The notes below the pieces were generated by a model. It had not been told where the DNA came from. It saw nothing but the letters and a program-made list of their open reading frames with translations, and searched no databases. A DNA stretch of 64,000 nucleotides from Trichobilharzia regenti (lineage: Eukaryota > Platyhelminthes > Trematoda > Strigeidida > Schistosomatidae): assembly GCA_944472135.2 (NCBI GenBank), contig OX235262.1, forward strand, positions 27,389,362 through 27,453,361, in the 5' to 3' direction. Positions 9,876 to 19,672 of the stretch are shown one piece after another. The translations under genes were made by a program, and so were the position numbers. The stretch's first letter is position 1, and every line of letters starts with the position of its first letter.

Positions 9876-11837
9876 CTAGGTTGGAAAATCGTCGCAGAGT
9901 TCATTTGCTGATTTCCTTCTATCAGCTATATCCTCAAATCTGAACGGTAACACACTCATGTCATTGTATCGTAGAACATAGATGACGAACAAACACACGA
10001 CGTATCTGGTCAACCAAGCGTAGACACAGAGTAATTTACACCAAAGATAATAACATTCAAATAGTAACTTGAAACTAGAAATGCCTTTATTCATGCAAGT
10101 CAATTTAACAATTACTCTCTCGTTTACACTTGGCTTATCCTCACTAAACTGAGCAATATCTTTCGTCTTTTCAAACGCACCAATACTATCATAGTCATTG
10201 CACAAGATACTTGAGTTGATGGGCGTCTTTTCCATTGTGGATGACAACACCAACGACGACTGAGTGACACAAGTTGATGAACTTAGCGGTGGATCAGAAG
10301 CTGTTGTTGTTCGGCTTTCAGAAATTTGTCTACATGCAAGACCACCACCACTGCCGTCATTTACTATCAGCTCAGGTTTAGCATTAGCATCTGATGATAG
10401 GTGGGCTACATGCTGATCAATCACACTGACGGTCTCACAAGTATGCATGCCTTCTGCAACTGCATTTATTTCTACTTCACGTTGTAGTTGTACAGAACCT
10501 TTAATTAACTTAGCAGTAGTAGGCATATCCCTCATCTCATCATGATCAACCAAAGACAAATGTGAAGTATCATGATCATTATCAGGAATATTCAATTTAC
10601 CATCATCTATCTGGTCGACTTCATCATTTTCAAACTCTTTAATAACAGAAGTAGATGATTTGGTTTCTTCCTCACAAATCCTTAAAGGTTTTATGTCTTC
10701 ACTCTGACTAGTAATACCTTGTAAACTTGTGGAGTCAGAACTGCACTCTGAAGCAATAACTCTATTCTGTGACACTCTATTCAACAATGGCTTACCAGTT
10801 GCAACTACAGACTTCTTCACCGCACCGTTATCGTCACACAATTCGGAGTCAGGCCTGGAGTTTACATTTAGCTTATCACTGAACTTGCTCACTGGTTCAC
10901 AGTTCACCTTTGTATGCACCTCTTGCAAACGTGTAAAACACAACCGTGTTTGTCTTGCATCTTGTAACTTATCTGTTGAGGATGTACCACGAAACCTGTT
11001 ACACTCACTAGGTCTATATGCATTACTAGACATCATGGAGCCTTCTCGATATCCACCTCTCTGAGGCCTATTCGTCATCAATGATTGCGTTTTACCCTCA
11101 GACTGCTCTATTCTAGGGGTGAGATTCAATATACTGGCAAACTTGCTCATAGATTGATTGACACTATCTTTTACTAGTTTCAGGATATCATCAAATTTTG
11201 GCTCGATACCCTCATCCTCCATACGGGAGCTTATCTTCACCCACTTCCTTTGCAGTCGAGTAGGTAGGCGTCTCGCTATTACCTCTAGGACTGAGCTCGA
11301 GTTGAGGTCACTCATGCAATTCATAGAAATCAAGGTATTCTTATAAGTCATTAGATTATCTAAAAACTCAGTAAGTGCCTTGGAGTCATCTTGAAGTTGA
11401 CTGCCGTTACCTTTGACAGCTTCGTATACGTTCCTTACAATCATTGAAGGTCTTCCAAACCTTTGACGTAGTATGCTCATAGCCTCAGCGTATCCCTCAT
11501 TAGGGGGCATGAGCTCACAGCACTGTATAGCTCTTGAAGCATCTCCAGTGCAATACCTCATCAAATACATCAATTTCAATTCATCACTTAATAAAAAACT
11601 ACTCAGCATGATCTCAAACTCCTTTACAAATTGTAAATAATCAGCCGGGTTTCCATCGAAACACCGTGGTTCAAATTTAGGGAGTTTGATGTTCCTATTA
11701 TCCCTGGACGGCGAAACAGTAACATCAACCACATCATGCTTAACATCAGACACATCGTTACAGTTAACAGACAAGTCACCATGACTTACTTTCCTGTTTG
11801 CATCCAAGACACTCTGTCCCTTCTTTGACCCAGGCAT
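9876..11837 (-). CDS. BEL/Pao Gag fused to a pre-integrase segment
   Basis: The 653-residue ORF starts MPGSKKGQ at 11837, about 145 nt inside the 5' LTR. Residues ~50-240 carry the BEL/Pao Gag domain pattern (DUF1759-like): LPKFEPRCFDGNP, then LMYLMRYCTGDASRAI and LEVIARRLPTRLQRKW. Residues ~245-590 are Ser/Thr/Asp-rich with no recognised domain and no zinc knuckle. The last ~65 residues (LFECYYLWCKLLCVYAWLTR) match the segment that precedes integrase in BEL polyproteins; compare LIFKYYSSWYKLLKAVAWLA in the fragment near 59.25 kb. So a deletion removed everything from protease to RNase H and fused the ends in frame. The related copy at 61-63 kb has the same fusion, which shows the deleted form has been propagated. 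Confidence 0.8.
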   Translation of the reverse strand: MPGSKKGQSVLDANRKVSHGDLSVNCNDVSDVKHDVVDVTVSPSRDNRNIKLPKFEPRCFDGNPADYLQFVKEFEIMLSSFLLSDELKLMYLMRYCTGDASRAIQCCELMPPNEGYAEAMSILRQRFGRPSMIVRNVYEAVKGNGSQLQDDSKALTEFLDNLMTYKNTLISMNCMSDLNSSSVLEVIARRLPTRLQRKWVKISSRMEDEGIEPKFDDILKLVKDSVNQSMSKFASILNLTPRIEQSEGKTQSLMTNRPQRGGYREGSMMSSNAYRPSECNRFRGTSSTDKLQDARQTRLCFTRLQEVHTKVNCEPVSKFSDKLNVNSRPDSELCDDNGAVKKSVVATGKPLLNRVSQNRVIASECSSDSTSLQGITSQSEDIKPLRICEEETKSSTSVIKEFENDEVDQIDDGKLNIPDNDHDTSHLSLVDHDEMRDMPTTAKLIKGSVQLQREVEINAVAEGMHTCETVSVIDQHVAHLSSDANAKPELIVNDGSGGGLACRQISESRTTTASDPPLSSSTCVTQSSLVLSSTMEKTPINSSILCNDYDSIGAFEKTKDIAQFSEDKPSVNERVIVKLTCMNKGISSFKLLFECYYLWCKLLCVYAWLTRYVVCLFVIYVLRYNDMSVLPFRFEDIADRRKSANELCDDFPT

Positions 11838-11982
11838 TGTTGAACTTGACCCAATTCCAAAAACGTTCCAGATATTGCTTGTTCAAAAAGGACTTGACCG
11901 GCACCAGGAAAGATGAACGGTGACTATCCAAACTTTCACCAACTGTCTGAATCCGCCAGAATCTGTTTCTACCGTCAGAAAC

Positions 11983-12341
11983 TGTCAGTCACGTCTCGTA
12001 AACCATCAATGCCCAGCTCTTGCTACGCTGGGACTCACGCTGTTCCTTGAAGTCTCTCAGAAACGCTTAGTAATAACGGACGCAAAAACCAAAACACCGA
12101 TTGCCCACTCGAGAATTCTTTATTGTAACACCAACATATAAAAAATGTTACCACTAAGGTCTGTGAACAAATATTACAATAATAAATCACAATATTACTT
12201 CTGACGGTTTGCTACTGACTTCTTTCTGAACAGCGACCGATGAGACGATGACTGTCGTAATGATGCCTCCGCGAAAATTGGGGAAGTTGGTTTTGAGCAA
12301 ACAACCATGAATTGATCGTTCAATCTTCAACTACATTGACA
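11983..12341 (-). repeat. BEL1 5' LTR
   Basis: 359 bp, TGTCAG...ATTGACA on the plus strand, nearly identical to the 3' LTR. Transcription would run leftward into the gag ORF. The region 11838-11982 is the untranslated leader and should hold the primer-binding site, which I could not assign to a tRNA. Confidence 0.88.
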
Positions 12342-12974
12342 CTCTTTTTGAAATGAATGACAATGTTGGACTCTTCTCAGGTTTCTGCGTTTCCAATTAT
12401 TTGGTGATTAGTGGCAGCGTGTTCAAACATCTAACAGAGCATGGAAGGAATGGCAATCAAACCTCTATCTCAACTTTATAGACTTTGAGAAGGCCTTCGA
12501 CAGCGTTGATCGTGAAGTAATTTGGAAATTACTCGAGTACTATGGCGTATCCCAAATATTCATCAACCTTATTCAACAGCTGGTTGTGTGACAACGGCAC
12601 ATGTAAAGTGATCCACAACGGAAAACTCAGCGAGGCGTTTGGAGTAAACACAGGAGTCAGACAAGGGTGCTTACTATCACCAATGATATTCCTAATTGTG
12701 GTGGACTGGATTTTGCGTCAGACAGTGGGAAACGAGAAGACAGGAATATCCTGGACCGACCGACGTGAAGAACCTAGAAAACCTGTATTTCGCGCGTGGA
12801 TGATTTATGTTTGATGTCACACACAATCGAAGACTTACAAGCGAGAACTGACAAATTGGTCGAAGAAGCAGGCAGCAAAGACAAGACGGAGGTTATCAAC
12901 ATAACCAACCAACAACAACAGCAGCAACATACAATGCCAATCAAAATCAACGGGTGGGATATGAAAGAGGTTAA
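12342..12974 (+). pseudogene. SR2/RTE fragment: EN scrap joined to RT (5' half of interrupted copy)
   Basis: 12350-12433 reads as an endonuclease piece (NDNVGLFSGFC, SGSVFKH). It is joined directly to the RT palm: [20 protein letters not shown], then [15 protein letters not shown]. Frame breaks occur near 12590 and 12780, and a CAACAACAACAGCAGCAAC run encodes the same poly-Gln tract as the SR2 copy at 22050. The sequence stops at KEVN and resumes at SFNYLGS near 15693, exactly where SR2 reads [11 protein letters not shown]. The gap of ~2.7 kb is therefore an insertion. Confidence 0.78.
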
Positions 12975-13748
12975 TGATAATAATATATATTTCTTCCTGT
13001 TTATGCAGGAACATACCAATTGTACAGGCATGGATAAGTTATTATATAAATTACACAATTTGACGTATGATGAATTTACAGTTTGGTTGTTCTCTCTGAC
13101 ATGAGAGTCAGTCAGAACAGTCTGCTATAAAGTCTGTTTGTGTAGCACATAAAGAGGTATAGAAATATTGTCTTCGCATTAAAAAAACCCAGACATCAGA
13201 TGATTGTAATACGGATATCTGGGAAAAAAAGCTTGAAGTCAATTCTCTTATATAACTTTGTTGTGAGCAACACCCTTGGTTTAAAGTTTATTGATGTATT
13301 TTGTTGAGATCAATGATATATTTATTCCATTTTTCAGCAGTCTTATCGTAGTTTTATAACAGGAAAGAAATTTGATCGTGGGGGCGAAAACTAGATAAGT
13401 CATGTGAAGTTGTTTTACTGCATCAAATGGTGTCGAGGTCGATTCCAGAATTCTCCATTTGCTCCATTTGTGTCTGCATGGCGGACTGTATTCGTAAGTT
13501 CAGAAAAATGTTGAAAACTGTTTGAAAACCAGTTGCTTCTTCATTTCAGATCATGAATACTCATTTACAGCATGTTCGCCAGCGTCTTCAAATAGTAGGA
13601 TTGGATCGTTCCTGGAATTTGAATGGTTATGATATAGATGGTTTGGAATTAATCCTCATTTCAGTTTGGATGCAGGGTTGTTCGACATCGACCAAAAGAT
13701 GAATAGGAGCAGCAGAATAACAGAAAAAGAAAGTTCACTTCATTCATT
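12975..13748 (-). repeat. LINE 3' module, copy E1
   Basis: ~0.77 kb repeated at 14738-15692, 18070-18820, 29400-30264, 41872-42735 and 50916-51780. On the minus strand it ends in the hairpin TTCCTGCATAAACAGGAA and (ATT)n, as LINE 3' ends do. It has no convincing ORF. From 18.1 kb and 29.4-30.3 kb, where it directly follows CR1 coding or 3' UTR sequence, I infer that it is the 3' terminal region of CR1-type elements. Here it is part of the insertion that splits the SR2 fragment. Confidence 0.65.
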
Positions 13749-14737
13749 CATTTCAGATAGGCCGTATTGCTGTGACCAGGTTGACCAACGTTAATCGAAA
13801 TCCGAAAATAAGTGAATAAAGTCTATTTTTTAAGTCGCTGAAGTCAGCAAAAGTAATCTTAAAGTAAAACGCTTTATATTTGCCTATGATTGCTAGAAAG
13901 ATTCATTTTCCTATCTCATTATTTGCTCATAACACCATTTGTAAATGTAGTCGAAAATTGAACGCTCAATTCATGGTCGTTTGCTGAAACCAAACTCCAT
14001 AATTTTGGCAGGAGTCATCAATACGGCAGTCATTGTCTTATCGTTCACTGTTTGGTGAAAGAGAGAAAACTATCAGAAGTATTATCGTGATTTATTGTTA
14101 TAACATTTATTCCTTGACCTTGTGCATAATAACCTTATTGTTGGTTACATATTGGCGTAAGAATAAAGGATTCTGGGGTCGCCAATCTGTGTTCTGGTTT
14201 TTCGCTTTGGTTATTGCAAATTGTTTCTAAAAGTTTTCCGGGGACAGCGTGAGGTACAGCGTAGTGAGAGCTGGACATTGACAGTTTATGAGACTTGGCT
14301 GACAGTTTCTGGTAGTTTGTGATAGTTTCTGTTCGACTTTCCTGGTATCTGCCCATCTATTTTGGACAAGTATTGCCTGGAACTTTTCTGGATTTTTTTG
14401 GCCAGGTTCAGTGATATCTGGGTCAAAGAAGGGACAAGCGTCCCGGAAGCAGACAGGAAAGTAAGTATTGCTGAGTTGCTTGTTAGTTGTGATGGTATGT
14501 ATGATGCTCAGCATGATGAGTCTGTTGTTCATAGTTCGCCGTTTAGGGATGGTAAGGACTTAAATTTGCCTAAATTCGAGCCTCGGTACTTTGATGGAAA
14601 CCCAACAAACTGTCCACAGTTTATCAAGGAGTTTGAGATCATCTTGAGTGGTTTTTATTAAATGATGAAATGAAGTTGTTGTATTTGATGAGGTGCTGCA
14701 CTGGAGTTGCTTCAAGAGCTATACAGTGCTGTAAGTT
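13749..14737 (+). mobile_element. BEL2 fragment: flank, LTR and start of a defective gag
   Basis: A 365-bp LTR (13940-14304, TGTAAATG...GGCTGACA) is followed by the leader and a gag start homologous to BEL1 (LPKFEPRYFDGNP near 14560). The initiator ATG of the other copies is ATA here, one base is missing just after it, and another is missing in a T-run before the frame ends at 14661. Gag sequence stops at 14737, where a LINE 3' module begins. The same junction and the ~190-bp left flank recur at 40881-41871 and, inverted, at 51781-52770, so all three descend from one event. Confidence 0.8.
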
Positions 14738-15692
14738 ATAATATTAATATATATTCTCATTTTTTACATGAGGGACGCCAGTTTACAGGCATCATCTATT
14801 CGATAAGTTACACATAAGATTAATAAGCATATTTAGTAAAGATAATATAATAAGGTACATATTTTTCCTAGCTATGTGGGATACACCAATTGTATAGGCA
14901 TGTATAAATATAGTTTTAATAATAATAATAATATATTTCTCCCTGTTTATGCAGGAACATACCTATTGTACAGGCATGGATAAGTTATTATATAAATTAC
15001 ATATAATTTGATGTATAATGGATTTACAGTTTGGTTGTTCTTTCTGGCATTAGAGTCAGTTGGAACAGTCTGCTATAAAGTCTGTTTGTGTAGCACATAA
15101 AGAGGTATAGAAATATTGTCTTCGCATTAACAAAAACCCAGACATCAGATGATTGTAATACAGATATCTGGGGAAAATAAAGCTTGAAGTCAATTCTCCT
15201 ATATAACTTTGTTGTGAACAGCACCCTTGGTTAAAGATTATTGATGACTTATGTTGAGATCAGTGATATATTTATTCCATTTTTCAGCAGTCTTATCGTA
15301 GTTTTATAACAGGAAAGAAATTTGATCGTGGGGGCGAAAACTAGATAAGGTCATGCTAAGTTGTTTTACTGCATCAAATGGTGCCGAGGTCATTTCCAGG
15401 ATTCTCCATTTGCGCCATTTGTGTCTGCATGACGGACTGTACTCGTAAGTTGAGTAAAATGTTGAAAACTGTTTGAAAACCAGTTGCTTCTTCATTTCAG
15501 ATCATGAATACTCATTTACAGCATGTTCGCCAGCGTCTTCAAATGGTAGGATTGGATCGTTCCTGGAATTTGAGTGGTTATGATATAGATGGTTTGGAAT
15601 TAATCCTCATTTCAGTTTGGATGCAGGGTTGTTCGACATCGACCAAAAGATGAATAGGAGCAGCAGAATAACAGAAAGAGAAAGTTCATTTC
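14738..15692 (-). repeat. LINE 3' module, copy E2 (with extended tail)
   Basis: As E1, but with an extra ~190 bp at the 3' end (14738-14925) carrying two further hairpins before the ATTAATAT end. It sits against BEL gag at 14737 and against the resumed SR2 sequence at about 15693. Confidence 0.65.
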
Positions 15693-16344
15693 ATTCAACT
15701 ATCTAGGGAGTATTGTCTCAACTACAACTAGTCGGAACAGACGACGATGTCAAATAGAGCGAGAATCGGGAAGGCAAGAACACACACATTCATCAACCTG
15801 AAACAACCAATCTGGAAATCTTCATCACTCAGCCAGAATCAACAACAAAATTTGGTCGGATTTTCAATACAAACGTCAAGTCAGTTCTTCTATACGGATC
15901 AGAAACTTGATGGGTGGGTCAGAAAGAATATTTCCAACAGCCTGTTGCAGACCTTTGTCAACAACTAACTGTCTTCCCTGGCTCTATACTGAAGATCAGA
16001 TGGCTGGGCTGGAAAGAATCACCAACAAGGAACTATGGGAACAAACAAAGCAAGACCCAATCGCCAACAAATATGCAAGAGAAAGTGGAGATGGATCGGA
16101 CACTCGCTCTCTGAGGAGGCCACTGGGTAACATCGGGCGTTAAGCCCTCGAGTGGAACCCGAAAGGGAAGCGGCGTGTGGGACGTCCAAGGGTGATATGA
16201 AGGAGATCGCGTGAAGAGGAGTTGAAAGAGTGTTGACTAACATGGATGCAGGTGAAAAGTACAGCAGAAGACAGAAGCAAATGGAGACGTGCAGTTGAAG
16301 CCCTATGTTCCACTAGGAACCCAAGGGAACAATAATAATAATAA
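15693..16344 (+). pseudogene. SR2/RTE 3' end (second half of interrupted copy)
   Basis: Reads through the RTE C-terminus in shifting frames: YLGSIVSTT, then ERITNKELWEQTKQDPIA, then ALEWNPKGKRRVGRP and WRRAVEALCSTRN. The 3' end has the hairpin GTTCCACTAGGAAC followed by (AAT)n at 16330-16344. It is followed by AAACACTTACCT, which also stands at the 5' end of the SR2 piece near 60.65 kb. Confidence 0.8.
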
Positions 16345-17121
16345 ACACTTACCTAAGTAAAGCTTCATTTTGTCACAAATATCTACATCACACCTTGTTG
16401 CAATCCCTCAGAACTATCGGTCTCCGCTGATGAATTCACTATTTTTGCTACTGCTTCGTTTGGTAACTCCTTATCTATAGTGACTGGCGACTTCGACTCC
16501 AGCGACTGCAGTTTTATTACATTGCTGGGCCATGCAAATGTTGTTAACTTCCCAACTCGACAAAATACTTCACTTGATTTAGTATTTATAAATGATCCTG
16601 GAATATACGAAGCTCGTAAAAGAGCTCCGCTCTTCAATTCTGATCACTGTATTGTACGAGTCTTATCCAAAATTTACGGAAAGTTACACAGAAAAGCCTT
16701 CTCAAACTTGTCTAAGAAAGTTGTTCACAGATGTTACTCAAATGAGAACGTACATCATCTTAGAAGCATGCTCAATGACACAAGATGGCATCTGTTTAAT
16801 GATGATTCACTTGATGACAATATCTCTAATACTGCATCTTATCTGAAATTCTGTTTTGAAATTTGCTGTCCGAAAGAAATACTATTCGTCAAATTAGACC
16901 ATTTCTCCTCGCCTCAACCCTAAAAGCATCGTAGAGAGAAGGAAAAACTATATAAGATGATAGATAAAAGTGGTGTAAAAAGAACTAACTTCTTAATTAA
17001 GTCTGAAATGCAGAGGCTGAATGTAATATATAACCATAAATTCATCTCCCGCGAAAATCCTTCCAATATGTGGAAACTATTTAAGAAAATCACTGGTGGT
17101 AAGCAGATAAACAACATTCCA
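16345..17121 (+). pseudogene. CR1-B copy 1, part 1: EN C-terminal half and linker
   Basis: Begins in the middle of an APE-type endonuclease: ADEFTIFATASFGNSLSIVT, GDFDSSDCSF, LDLVFINDPGIYEARKRAP and FNSDHCIVRV (the SDH box) match the CR1-B element at 32.3 kb. One stop near 16921 and one missing base near 16358 break the frame. The linker NPSNMWKLFKKITGGKQ ends at 17121, where a 1.7-kb insertion follows. Coding resumes at 18821 after a 96-bp duplication. Confidence 0.8.
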
Positions 17122-18820
17122 ATATTCCACAATGAAGCCAAGCTAATTTTGTACAAAACATGTGTCAGACCACTACTAGAATACTGTCCATTTATTATAA
17201 GCAGCACTCGCACACGTGACAAGCTAAGGATGGAAAGTATCCAACGATATTTTACCTCAAAACTACTTGGCTATGATTGTAAGAAAGACTACATCTCACG
17301 GTGCATGATCCTAAAACTTGACCCACTTTGGACAAGGCGACTCATTATAAACCTAATATTCTTCTTTAAGGTCCTTCACAAAATATCATTCTCAGGGAAC
17401 AGGGACATACAATTCGCACAGGAAGGTTCTTACGATCTGCGTAACCAAACTTCCACAGTGACAACTCATTCTTTTAAGTCAACACTCCGTGAAAACTTCT
17501 TCACAGTCATGTATTCTAAAATATGGAATAGCCTGCCCCTAGATGTCAGAACTTGCTCTTCGGTTACAAGCTTCAAACGCTCTCTATACAGACTGTTTCA
17601 CTCTACTGATTATATTAATAAACTATTTACTCCTAAAACGAATCAACTACTTATCTACTACAGCACCTAAAAAACGCACTTCAACACCCTTAGCAATGTA
17701 AAAACTATAAATAAACTAGCAGCATGGATGCATAAAGACATAGTACGGAACATACAGGATTAGTTTACCCTTAGAAATAAGACGTGTCACTTTATTGTAA
17801 CCTTCAAACGCTTGCTATATAAACTGTTTTATTCCAAAGACTACCCGTACTAGAACCCATTAATTACTTCCAAAACGCATCAGTCATTAGAACACTAAAA
17901 CGCTCAGACTCATTAATACACATTATGACACTAAATAAACTCTAAGACTTCGCATAAATACGTGAAAAGACAACTATAATCAAAAGTAATTTTTTACTAA
18001 TATGTTATAAAATTGACATAAACATTTACATATATACATTAATATCCTTTTAATGTTCACAGACTTTCTATTTTTGGTACCCTGCTACTCCTATTCATCT
18101 TCTGGTCGATGTCGAACAACCCTGCATCCAAACTGAAATGAGGATTAATTCCAAACCATCTATATCATAACCACTCAAATTCCAGGAACGATCCAATCCT
18201 ACCATTTGAAGACGCTGGCGAACATGCTGTAAATGAGTATTCATGATCTGAAATGAAGAAGCAACTGGTTTTCAAACAGTTTTCAACATTTTTCTGAACT
18301 TACGAATACAGTCCGCCATGCAGACACAAATGGAGCAAATGGAGAATTCTGGAATCGACCTCGACACCATTTGATGCAGTAAAACAACTTCACATGACTT
18401 ATCTAGTTTTCGCCCCCACGATCAAATTTCTTTCCTGTTATAAAACTACGATAAGACTGCTGAAAAATGGAATAAATATATCATTGATCTCAACAAAATA
18501 CATCAATAAACTTTAAACCAAGGGTGTTGCTCACAACAAAGTTATATAAGAGAATTGACTTCAAGCTTTTTTTCCTAGATATCCGTATTACAATCATCTG
18601 ATGTCTGGGTTTTTTTAATGTGAAGACAATATTTCTATACCTCTTTATGTGCTACACAAACAGACTTTATAGCAGACTGTTCTGACTGACTCTCATGTCA
18701 GAGAGAACAACCAAACTGTAAATTCATCATACGTCAAATTGTGTAATTTATATAATAACTTATCCATGCCTGTACAATTGGTATGTTCCTGCATAAACAG
18801 GAAGAAATATATTATTATTG
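17122..18820 (+). mobile_element. 5'-truncated CR1-type LINE inserted with a 96-bp duplication
   Basis: The inserted piece reads as the C-terminal part of a CR1-A-like ORF2 (17130-17670: CVRPLLEYCPFIISSTRTRD, then KIWNSLPLDVR). Its ~400-bp 3' UTR (17671-18069) is followed by LINE 3' module E3 (18070-18820), ending in ATTATTATT. It splits CR1-B copy 1 between KQINN and the next residues. Target bases 17026-17121 are repeated at 18821-18916, with one mismatch seen. Confidence 0.75.
18070..18820 (+). repeat. LINE 3' module, copy E3
   Basis: Same repeat as E1 in the opposite orientation, directly downstream of CR1-type coding sequence and 3' UTR. It ends with hairpin TTCCTGCATAAACAGGAA and ATATATTATTATT. 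This copy is the best evidence that the module is a LINE 3' end rather than an independent element. Confidence 0.7.
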
Positions 18821-19198
18821 ATATATAACCATAAATTCATCTCCCGCAAAAATCCTTCCAATATGTGGAAACTATTTAAGAAAATCACTGGTGGTAAGCA
18901 GATAAACAACATTCCATATTCTTTTGATGTTTGTACCCTTAATAAATCTTTTATTTACTCTCCTTCAAATGCCATGCTTCCCAGCATCACTTGTGTTAAT
19001 AATAGCCCCTTTCCAGGTTTTAACATAAATGATGCTGAAAAGTGCCTTAAGTCTCTAAACCCTTCCCAGAACTTAGGTCCCGATTATGTACCTAGTATTA
19101 TTTTTTTAAAATGTTGTGATATTCTGTGATCTATTTAACAAATCTTTTTCCGATATTATTGTGCCTGCCGTTTGGAAGGATATAAAAGTTGTACGCCT
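18821..19198 (+). pseudogene. CR1-B copy 1, part 2: linker and start of RT
   Basis: After the repeated 96 bp, the linker continues (CTLNKSFIYSPSN) into the RT N-terminal motif SQNLGPDYVPSIIF and SDIIVPAVWKDIKVV. The frame shifts near 19125. Sequence stops at 19198, where an SR2 element begins, and resumes at 30484 with IPKSSTAACVKFRPIAITSP, matching the intact order of the copy at 33.9 kb. Confidence 0.78.
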
Positions 19199-19672
19199 AA
19201 CGTGCGCTTTTCGACTACTACGCTACATTTTGCTTATTAATAAAAACTCTTATTTCTATAAAATTTTATCCCAAGAGTTTGCGGAAACTATCACAATTAT
19301 TAACCTTTCGAACACTGAATCCAAAAAACACAATCTTATTGACAGATAATACATATAACTAACTAATTGGATTTGTGGAATTTTTAAACATAAACACATC
19401 TATAATTGTATATATTGTTGGATTCATATGTTCAAGTTGCTCCAAGTCAGTGAGTTTATGGTTAAGATATCATTTTAGTTAACTGTGCTGAACTATATTG
19501 CATGTTGTCTTATTGTATAGTTGTCGTCGCTTTTTGCCCTTTTTTCTGTGAACTGTTTCCTTTGTTTATGTTGTTCTCATTGTTTGTGTGTTATTTTCTG
19601 ATTTTGAGGGGAGCAACCCAAAAAGTTCCTTCTCTCTAAACTTAACTTAATGTAATCATCCCTTTCTCAGGC
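19199..19672 (+). other. 5' UTR of SR2 copy 1
   Basis: Non-coding stretch between the end of the CR1-B target and the SR2 ORF. It contains the GGGAGCAACCC / AGCAACCCCACCCTG text that also precedes the SR2 endonuclease near 60.6 kb, so it belongs to the element's 5' end. Confidence 0.6.

Larger units (their letters stand above)
8373..12341 (-). mobile_element. Complete non-autonomous BEL/Pao LTR retrotransposon (BEL1)
   Basis: Two 359-bp LTRs (8373-8731 and 11983-12341) differ at only a few bases, so the element is young. Between them lie one long ORF (gag fused to a pre-integrase segment) and a non-coding 3' region with ~190-bp tandem repeats. A purine-rich tract (GCCGGGGAG on the minus strand) abuts the 3' LTR at 8732. 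Protease, RT, RNase H and the integrase core are missing, so it must be mobilised in trans by a full BEL element. The bases flanking the element (GACAA left, CTCTT right) do not form a target duplication. The left flank is the repeat at 8115-8372 and the right flank is an SR2 fragment. Confidence 0.85.
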
